In this document: positions 51,994 through 57,372 of the stretch, piece by piece | How positions within the stretch are numbered: the stretch's first letter is position 1 | Layout of the letters: the number at the start of each line of letters is the position of its first letter | Assembly: GCA_021813445.1 (NCBI GenBank) | Contig: JAKAKP010000163.1 | Location: forward strand, 1 to 57,372 | Direction of reading: 5' to 3' | Source of the DNA: Deltaproteobacteria bacterium | GTDB taxonomy: Bacteria; Desulfobacterota; Desulfobaccia; Desulfobaccales; 0-14-0-80-60-11 | DNA length: 57,372 nucleotides | Position numbers and translations under genes: made by a program | The notes under the pieces: model-generated | The model's input: the letters and a program-made list of their open reading frames with translations, nothing else | Told to the model about the DNA's origin: nothing | Database searches by the model: none

Positions 51994-52350
51994 TTATTTC
52001 ATCCACCTCTGCATGAACCGCATCGGTGGGAACATAAAGGTTCCCTTGTCTTCGATCTCACCCTTGGGGGAAACCCCGGCAAGGGAAATCAAAAGATCGA
52101 TTAAACCCGGCTCCGAGACGCTATAATAGACAAAAGGCCCTTTTCGCTCCGTCGCCAGGAGGCCGCTTTCCCGCAGCGGCCTTAAGTGAAAAGACACCAG
52201 GGTCTGCGACAATGAGGTCTCATTTATTATTTCTGAGACTGATTTTTTCTCCTTGCCTATTGCAAAGATTATCCTCAACCTGTTGGCATCGCTTAAAAGC
52301 TTGAATAGCTTAGCGAGCGAATCCAGTATTTTCTCATCTAGCAGTTTCAT
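51994..52350 (-). CDS. ArsR-family repressor without Cys
   Basis: 118 residues with the ArsR/SmtB winged helix (LFKLLSDANRLRIIFAI, TSLSQTLVSFHLRPLRESGL, GPFVYYSVSEPGL). It has no Cys at all, so a classical thiolate As(III) site is missing; the Met-rich end (FMFPPMRFMQRWMK) might take part instead. It leads the arsenic operon and probably binds the palindrome in its own promoter. Confidence 0.85.
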   Translation of the reverse strand: MKLLDEKILDSLAKLFKLLSDANRLRIIFAIGKEKKSVSEIINETSLSQTLVSFHLRPLRESGLLATERKGPFVYYSVSEPGLIDLLISLAGVSPKGEIEDKGTFMFPPMRFMQRWMK

Positions 52351-52366
52351 AAATGAGCCATCTTTT

Positions 52367-52399
52367 ATATGAGTATAAGCTCATATAATTGCTTGTCAA
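52367..52399 (-). promoter_or_regulatory. Promoter and ArsR-type operator of the arsenic operon
   Basis: TTGACA (52399-52394) and TATACT (52377-52372) on the minus strand are 16 bases apart. A perfect palindrome, ATATGAG-6 bases-CTCATAT (52367-52386), covers the -10 box, the expected place for an ArsR repressor site. Confidence 0.75.
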
Positions 52400-52477
52400 C
52401 CCCTGTAGATGATTTGCCATAAAATTCTATGGGTCTCTAAAAAAGTGCTATTTGGGCCGCTGATTTCTAAGGAAAGA

Positions 52478-53023
52478 TCAAGGTGAATTGGAATCACACC
52501 GGCATCCATCTCCTTTGCAGGAGGGGCCTGCCGGGGCGGGATCAGGCGAGGGCTGGTGCCGGTTCATCCACCACCAGGCCCCGATAATGGAGAGTGTGGT
52601 GACCACGGCCACCAGGGGCTTGGCCAGGGGGAGAAACCCGGCACCGAACAGGCTCAGGTAAACCACCAGCATGGGGGAGCCGCAGCAGCCCACCAGGAAG
52701 CAGCCCGCCAGGGCCAGGAAGCCCGAGAGCACCCCGCCGAAAGCCAGGGTTTTGGCGGAACAGAAGCGCTCTTCCCGGTAACGCCGCAGGGCCGCGGCCG
52801 CAAACGCCAGGGACAGGGCGTAGGAATAACCCAGCCAGTAGCCCTGGGTCTCCAGGTAGTGATTCAGCCAGGAGGCATCCGAGGCCGAGGGGGAAGCCCA
52901 TCGGGCCTGAGCAGGGTCCACTTCCGGGAACAGGCCGGACCATACATAGTGCGCCGCCGCCACCCCCAGAAAAACCGCCAGGGGCAACAGAAAGCGCCAT
53001 AATTTCTGCCCCAAAGAGGTCAT
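52478..53023 (-). CDS. Membrane protein with GCCGSP motif
   Basis: 181 residues, four or five membrane helices. The central helices hold FLALAGCFLVGCCGSPMLVV, with a Cys cluster within the membrane, and the C terminus ends in KGDGCRCDSNSP. The layout (membrane Cys pair plus Cys-rich cytoplasmic tail) recalls metal or mercury transport proteins, but the family is not recognised. It overlaps the OB-fold gene by four bases. Confidence 0.6.
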   Translation of the reverse strand: MTSLGQKLWRFLLPLAVFLGVAAAHYVWSGLFPEVDPAQARWASPSASDASWLNHYLETQGYWLGYSYALSLAFAAAALRRYREERFCSAKTLAFGGVLSGFLALAGCFLVGCCGSPMLVVYLSLFGAGFLPLAKPLVAVVTTLSIIGAWWWMNRHQPSPDPAPAGPSCKGDGCRCDSNSP

Positions 53024-53433
53024 GGGCGAGTCACCTTCTCCAGCTTCTCAGCCACAAACATGAGCTTGCCTTGGACTTCCTGGGCCTGCCCTTCTACCCG
53101 CACCAAGTCGCGCACGGCGGGCATGGGGCCGCGCCATTGCACCGGCAAGGTCAGTTGGGCGCAGGTGGTAACGCCGCAGGCCTGTAATTCACCGCTATCG
53201 ATGAGGGAAATCGCCTGCTGCTCCGGGGTTACGGCGCTTACCACCCCTTCCAGACTCACTTTTCCTTTGTAGCGGTCCACATTTTTCATGAAATCATCGA
53301 CTCCCAAAACCTTTTTAGGGGACGCGGCCACCTCGCCGGCCTGGAGGCCTTGGCTCAGGCTAAAGACCACCAAAAAGGCGATCGTCATGGCGGTAATTAC
53401 ACTAAATGTATTAGGCTTGGCACATCGTTGCAT
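53020..53433 (-). CDS. Secreted OB-fold-like protein
   Basis: 137 residues: signal peptide (ITAMTIAFLVVFSLSQGLQA), then a beta-barrel pattern (GKVSLEGVVSAVTPEQQAIS, LIDSGELQACGVTTCAQLTL, VRVEGQAQEVQGKLMFVAEK). Two Cys in ACGVTTC may bind metal or form a disulfide. It sits between the corrinoid protein and the GCCGSP membrane protein in one operon. Confidence 0.65.
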   Translation of the reverse strand: MQRCAKPNTFSVITAMTIAFLVVFSLSQGLQAGEVAASPKKVLGVDDFMKNVDRYKGKVSLEGVVSAVTPEQQAISLIDSGELQACGVTTCAQLTLPVQWRGPMPAVRDLVRVEGQAQEVQGKLMFVAEKLEKVTRP

Positions 53434-53512
53434 TTATCAACTCCTATTAGGGGAGGGAATTGGTCTAAGGGGTTGACAATCCGTGCAGCCGACCGGCTGC
53501 TTCTCAGGTCCC

Positions 53513-54688
53513 TCAGGCTCCGGCCTCATTGCAGGCAGGGTCGCAGGCGACGCTTGCCAGGGTGAGAGGCGGGGCCAATTCCGGCGCGGCATCCTGCACG
53601 AACGGCTCCCCGACACGCAAACTCTCCTCGGCCCGGGCCAGTTCCCCGCCCAGATAAGCGGCGTGATCCAGGCGGGAGATAAGGCCCCGGTCAATGGCCG
53701 GAGTATAAAGCTCTGCGGCGGTGGCGCCCTCAATCACTACATCCAGCAACCCGTCATTGAGGTAATGCTCCAGAGACAGTATTCCCCGGCCCCGGTCCAC
53801 ATAAATGACGAAGTAACCGGCAGGGTCGCTCACCATACGGGTGGGCAGATAGCCGGGGATCGGCGACACGACGGGGCCGGCGGCAAATGGCTGGGCTGTC
53901 CCCGGATTCCGGGCGGCGCACCGTTGTGCCGCCGAGAGCACCTTGCAGGCCTCGACTTCTCCGATGAGGTCAATCACCTCCACCACCTCCCGGAAGTGGG
54001 CCACGGCCTCGGGGCTGAGGTTTTTTAGGAGGGGCCGCCGTCCCTGCGCCCCCACGATGCGCCTGCGGTCATCCATGCCATACTGCGCCAGGGCCACCAG
54101 CGATTGCCCCGGATAGTGCCCCACGGCTTGCTGGGAGTCGGGGCCGCAGACAATCACAAAACGCAGGTGGGGGTTGGCCAGGACATTCTGAATAAGTCGC
54201 TCGATCCCCAAATTTTCGGTATGCAGCGTCCCCACCAAAGCGATTTCCGGGCCGCCCTCCCGCACCACGGCAGCAGCCAGGTCCTCAGCCGTGATGCAGC
54301 ATACGGCCAACGGAGCCTGGTAGCGCAGCACCCGGTAGGTTCCGGGCAGAGGCGGCCACCCCCGGCGTTCTTCCACCTTTTCTGTAGGGCAAACCTCAAG
54401 GTCGGCCACGGCTTCGCCCAAAGCCTGGGTTAAAGCGTTCACTACCAGGGGCGGGATGCAGACTTCGCACCCCAGGCAGTCATATTGGCGCTCCACCAAA
54501 CATAGCTTCGCGGTTTCCACCGTTTCCCGGAGTTCCTGTGGGCCTGCCCCCGCCGGGAAAGCCTGTTCCAGCGCCACGACAAGTTGATGAAAGCAGCCGC
54601 AGGCCCGGCATTTCTCCGCGGCCATGGCCTCTTGCAAATACGTCAAGGCTTTCTTAAGGGCCTGCTCTTTTTCTTGGTTTAGGTTCAT
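53513..54688 (-). CDS. MtrA-like corrinoid protein fused to DUF4346
   Basis: 391 residues. The N terminus has Cys clusters (KCRACGC at 27-32; CLGCEVC at 71-77). Residues about 110-250 match subunit A of methyl-H4MPT:CoM methyltransferase: WPPLPGTYRV, LVGTLHTENLGIERLIQNVL and VIVCGPD..AVGHYPGQS, where His191 corresponds to the cobalt ligand of MtrA. The C-terminal 115 residues are DUF4346-like (AGYFVIYVDRGRGILSLEHY, AAYLGGELARAEESLRVG). It has no membrane anchor. The start overlaps the ArsR stop, so it is co-regulated. A role in methyl transfer to or from a metal(loid) is an inference. Confidence 0.75.
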   Translation of the reverse strand: MNLNQEKEQALKKALTYLQEAMAAEKCRACGCFHQLVVALEQAFPAGAGPQELRETVETAKLCLVERQYDCLGCEVCIPPLVVNALTQALGEAVADLEVCPTEKVEERRGWPPLPGTYRVLRYQAPLAVCCITAEDLAAAVVREGGPEIALVGTLHTENLGIERLIQNVLANPHLRFVIVCGPDSQQAVGHYPGQSLVALAQYGMDDRRRIVGAQGRRPLLKNLSPEAVAHFREVVEVIDLIGEVEACKVLSAAQRCAARNPGTAQPFAAGPVVSPIPGYLPTRMVSDPAGYFVIYVDRGRGILSLEHYLNDGLLDVVIEGATAAELYTPAIDRGLISRLDHAAYLGGELARAEESLRVGEPFVQDAAPELAPPLTLASVACDPACNEAGA

Positions 54689-55050
54689 CTGCTTCTCGCT
54701 TTAGCATCTTCGCTGAGGCAAAGACCATGATCCAGGATTTCGATGACGCACCGGTCTACAATCCGGTAATAGATATTGTTGCCGTTGCGCCTGTGTCCCA
54801 GGAAGCCGCGATCCACCAGTTTCTGGAGCTGGTTGGAGACTGCCTGGGGTTTCATGCCCAAGAGATCGGCCAGTTCGGTCATGCGCATCTCTTCCGCCCG
54901 TACCAGCGCATGGATGAGCCGCAAGCGCGTATCATTGGCCAGGACCTTGAACAATCCCACCATCTCGGCGGCTTGCTCCCCCGTCAGCAAGGGGCGATCC
55001 TCCAATCTGGGCTTGGGCAGGCAGGTTTTGGGAACACTTTCAGCTTTCAT
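54685..55050 (-). CDS. ArsR/SmtB-family metal-responsive repressor
   Basis: 121 residues with the winged helix (FKVLANDTRLRLIHALV, MTELADLLGMKPQAVSNQLQ, NNIYYRIVD). Cys occur at residue 10 (KTCLPKP) and in DRCVIEILDHGLCLSEDA. C-terminal Cys in this arrangement serve as metal ligands in CmtR/CadC-type sensors. The -10 box lies only eight bases before the ATG at 55050, so the mRNA is almost leaderless or the true start is the internal ATG at about residue 30. Confidence 0.87.
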   Translation of the reverse strand: MKAESVPKTCLPKPRLEDRPLLTGEQAAEMVGLFKVLANDTRLRLIHALVRAEEMRMTELADLLGMKPQAVSNQLQKLVDRGFLGHRRNGNNIYYRIVDRCVIEILDHGLCLSEDAKARSR

Positions 55051-55058
55051 TTGGTAAT

Positions 55059-55087
55059 ATAGTATTACATGTATTAATGTATGTCAA
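55059..55087 (-). promoter_or_regulatory. Promoter with operator-like palindrome of the corrinoid operon
   Basis: TTGACA (55087-55082) and TACTAT (55064-55059) are 17 bases apart on the minus strand, a near-consensus sigma-70 promoter. The spacer contains an imperfect A/T-rich palindrome centred on ACATGT (TTAAT-ACATGT-AATAC), suited to ArsR binding. Confidence 0.72.
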
Positions 55088-55113
55088 GGGGGTATCTGCA
55101 GCTCCTTTTGCTG

Positions 55114-56229
55114 TTATCCCTTAGCTTTCAGGAATTCGATCTTTTCCGAAACTCTTGGCGTTCCGGTCGAGAGAGCCAGCTCGATCAGATCCTTACGGCG
55201 CAGTTTTCGAAGACCTTTCTCCAGGTTGGTTTTATTGACGGAGAGGAGCGGCCAGACTTCCTCCCGGCCAAGCCCTGCTTCCAGCAAAGTCATGGCGACC
55301 AATTGGGGGTCCAGGTCGTAAGAAGTGGCCTGGGAAGAACTGAAAACCAGATCTCCTGCCTGGATTGGGCCATTTTCTCTTACCCAATCCTTCAGCCGAG
55401 CAGCAAGGTCCTTCTCCATTTTCTGCAGAGTCAAGAGTAGAGAGGCAGCTTTCTGGGCCTGTTCCCGGGTGACCGGGGCCATAACCTCCACCGGCGTCAG
55501 GGCCTGGGCCATTACCGGACAGTGTGCCGTAACCCCGCACCAGCCACAGAAAGACCCTGGGGTAGGAGTGAGGGTGTGGTCCGCCTCAATAACTTCGATA
55601 CGGGCCTTAAGCTCATCCGGAACCGCGGCCAGGTCCAGGTGGGTAAGCAGCACTTCCCGCTCTTTGCCGTAGCGCAGAAAATGCAGCCGCAGCAGCACCT
55701 CTTCAATGTCGGGATAGAGGGCCTGCTTCAGGTCCCAGCCATAAGTCCGAAGTTGGAGGTCTTTCTCCACTGTCTGTGGCATCGCCCGGTTAGTCTTCCA
55801 ATCGATGATTACCCCCAGGGCTTCCTGGCGAAAATGGAAATCGATAACCATGCGAAAGTAGGCCGCCTCAGAGAAAAACTCGCAGGGCTGCCAGTCAGCG
55901 TCAAATGCCAGCTTGTTTTCCACCCCGGGGCTGTCCATGACCGGAGGTAGGGTGAAGGTCTGGTAAAACCTTTCCCACATCTCCACCATTTCGGATACCT
56001 GGGTAACGGGTTTTTTCGGACTGGCGCCTTGGGCCCATTCCCAGTCGGTGAGCTGAGTTGAGGCAATGAGCCGTTCCAGGTAGTCGGCGACCAACTGGTG
56101 CATGACGGTACCGGTTTGCAGGGCCTCGCTTTTGGCCCGGGGGATTTTGTCAATGTGGACCGTCTTGTAGGCCCAAGGGCATCGCTCATAGAGGTCCAGG
56201 CGAGAAAACGAGTATTGCGGGTTTTTCAT
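55114..56229 (-). CDS. Cas4/RecB-like PD-(D/E)XK nuclease with Fe-S cysteines
   Basis: 371 residues. Landmarks: SFSRLDLYERCPWAYK (first Cys), GTVMHQLVADYL, RMVIDFHF, VIIDWKTNR (catalytic Asp and Lys) and a C-terminal CGWCGVTAHCP, which with the first Cys would hold a 4Fe-4S cluster as in Cas4 and AddB. No cas1/cas2 or repeats are nearby, so a phage recombination nuclease is more likely. After its stop, AAAAGGAG (55109-55102) stands as a ribosome site with no gene behind it, just before the metal-operon promoter. Confidence 0.85.
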   Translation of the reverse strand: MKNPQYSFSRLDLYERCPWAYKTVHIDKIPRAKSEALQTGTVMHQLVADYLERLIASTQLTDWEWAQGASPKKPVTQVSEMVEMWERFYQTFTLPPVMDSPGVENKLAFDADWQPCEFFSEAAYFRMVIDFHFRQEALGVIIDWKTNRAMPQTVEKDLQLRTYGWDLKQALYPDIEEVLLRLHFLRYGKEREVLLTHLDLAAVPDELKARIEVIEADHTLTPTPGSFCGWCGVTAHCPVMAQALTPVEVMAPVTREQAQKAASLLLTLQKMEKDLAARLKDWVRENGPIQAGDLVFSSSQATSYDLDPQLVAMTLLEAGLGREEVWPLLSVNKTNLEKGLRKLRRKDLIELALSTGTPRVSEKIEFLKAKG

Positions 56230-56330
56230 GGTGTCCTCCTGAATATTGAGGGACCCACCCCGAAATCAGTCGCATGAGAACCCAGCGAAGGGCTGATCTC
56301 GGGGTGTGTAAGGGGTTTTTATATAGAGGT

Positions 56331-57372
56331 TCAAAAGAGGGAGAGCTTGCCCTCGCCGTCGGCCTGAACAGGCTTGAGGTGCGTCTTTTTGCCATTGGGG
56401 GGAGATTGCGGCGGTTCCGGCTCCTCCGGCCCGATCTGCACCCGCATGACCCCATTACTTTCAGAGGGAATTTCGGTCGCCTGCAACCCTTCACCGCAGT
56501 CCGGCCAGTCATAGCCCGGGGAGATGGTTTCGCCGGCCTGGGGGTCCGCTATTTTAGCCCCACCGCTTTCCATTTCGGCCTCCTGGGGTTGGTCCTGGGA
56601 AGTTGACGGGGTCCCCGGGTTCGCCTCTCCGGTGGCTGAAGGTAGGGCTGTATCCGGTTCCGGGCTAAACATGATCCTCCCGGCCTGGACATTTGGGTCC
56701 TCTACCGCCCCTTCCGGGAAAAACTCCTGGGCTGTTTCCGCCTGCTCCAGGGGCGGTTCCTGGTGCGGGGCCACCAGCTGCTTCTGGGCCAGCTCTTCGA
56801 CGGTCTCCATCCTGACCCGGTGTTCCACCCGCCGCCGGGCCAGTTCATACCCCAGTTCAGCCAACTCATTTTCCGGACCCCGGTACTCCAGGGAAATGAT
56901 AAAGACCACCATGTTCTGTCCGCTCGTAGGCACAGTGACGGTCTTGGGAGATAGGACCATCCAAAGGGGGATGCCCGCAAGGGGGCCGCCGGTAATGGTC
57001 TTAATGAGGGCCAGACTTGAGAGGATGGCGTTCACCGTGTTCCAACTGGTGGTCCGGAACTTCCAAACCCCGCCGATGCGGTCCACCCCCTCGATGAGCA
57101 CTTGCAAGGTCCCTAAGGTCTTGCACTTGTCTTGCCCATGATAGAGTGGGTCCTGGCGCTCACAAGGACACTGGACTTCCTGGTATTTGCCGTTCTCTCC
57201 GGTGAGACGCTGAGCCACTTCCCCGTCGCCGGTACACCAACACCGGGTGCCCCGGTAGCAGGCATATCGAGTCTGGAAGTTCAAGTCGATGTCGTCATAG
57301 AGCAGCCGCACCGGGATCTCGGTGATCTTGCCGCCCTCAGGTTTGAGCCTGGCCAGAATAGGTGTATCCTGC
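56331..57372 (-). CDS. Gp3-like (phage recombination directionality factor family) protein, 5' end outside window
   Basis: The frame is open to the right edge, so the N terminus is missing; a GTG at 57311 is internal. It reads TPILARLKPEGGKITEIPVR, a Cys region (CWCTGDGEVAQRL, VQCPCERQDP, KCKTLGTLQVLIEGV) and GVWKFRTTSWNTVNAILSSL, then GGPLAGIPLWMVL. These match the gp3-like family named after the phiC31 recombination directionality factor, often annotated as metal-binding phage proteins. The C-terminal 150 residues are charged and low complexity. Its presence indicates that phage genes resume right of the metal cargo. Confidence 0.6.
   Translation of the reverse strand, partial: QDTPILARLKPEGGKITEIPVRLLYDDIDLNFQTRYACYRGTRCWCTGDGEVAQRLTGENGKYQEVQCPCERQDPLYHGQDKCKTLGTLQVLIEGVDRIGGVWKFRTTSWNTVNAILSSLALIKTITGGPLAGIPLWMVLSPKTVTVPTSGQNMVVFIISLEYRGPENELAELGYELARRRVEHRVRMETVEELAQKQLVAPHQEPPLEQAETAQEFFPEGAVEDPNVQAGRIMFSPEPDTALPSATGEANPGTPSTSQDQPQEAEMESGGAKIADPQAGETISPGYDWPDCGEGLQATEIPSESNGVMRVQIGPEEPEPPQSPPNGKKTHLKPVQADGEGKLSLF

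Noticed and set aside
31155-55113. Insertion sequences or transposases that could have brought the metal genes
   Set aside because: No transposase motif or terminal inverted repeat pair was found at either edge; the mechanism remains open.
55114-56229. Cas4 of a CRISPR system
   Set aside because: No repeats, cas1 or cas2 in the window; nearby phage genes favour a phage recombination nuclease.

Overview
The window looks like a GC-rich deltaproteobacterium (Desulfobacterota, perhaps near Desulfobacca or the syntrophic lineages; inference from the gene families and from selenocysteine use). Positions 1-3942 are chromosomal flank: the end of a CheW-type protein and a hybrid sensor kinase broken by an internal deletion. 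At 4008-4072 (minus strand) lies the 3' half of a selenocysteine tRNA. It is intact from the anticodon loop to CCA but joined to unrelated DNA on its 5' side, as expected for one end of an element integrated in selC. No second copy is visible, so the element appears to run from about 4.07 kb past the right end of the window.

Inside the element, 4370-5800 carries two tandem MntA/HepT (nucleotidyltransferase/HEPN) toxin-antitoxin pairs. From 5814 to 31131, on the minus strand, lies an almost complete tailed-phage late region. In transcription order it has portal-MuF fusion, prohead protease, major capsid, connectors, tail tube, a tail-assembly chaperone pair with an A AAA AAC slippery site, tape measure, tail tip and fibre proteins, a LamG adhesin, a bifunctional endolysin, a holin candidate and overlapping spanins. 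No terminase is present. Upstream of the portal (31318-31509) is a decayed second portal start.

From 31.6 to 55.1 kb, almost entirely on the minus strand, the phage order is interrupted by about 23 kb of metal and metalloid genes. Reading from the right they are: (i) an ArsR-led operon with an MtrA-like corrinoid protein/DUF4346 fusion, an OB-fold protein and a GCCGSP membrane protein; (ii) a second ArsR-led operon with a TVP38-type membrane protein, small proteins and an ArsM-DUF2284 fusion; (iii) Met-, Cys- and His-rich small secreted proteins, DUF302 and three paralogous membrane sensors paired with Met-rich periplasmic proteins; (iv) a CusA/CzcA-type RND efflux operon with a PII-like protein and a Zn/Cd-type P-ATPase. 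Phage-type genes resume at 55.1-57.4 kb (a Cas4/RecB-like nuclease and a gp3/RDF-like protein), so the metal genes look like cargo within a prophage-derived element.

The most striking observation is the ArsM-DUF2284 gene (49062-50579). It is one reading frame interrupted by three UGA codons. The first replaces the conserved catalytic Cys of ArsM. The other two sit at equivalent positions of a 25-residue repeat whose third copy has Cys. A stable hairpin starts 15-16 nt after each of the repeat codons. Together with the selC remnant this points to a multi-selenocysteine arsenic-methylation selenoprotein carried as prophage cargo.
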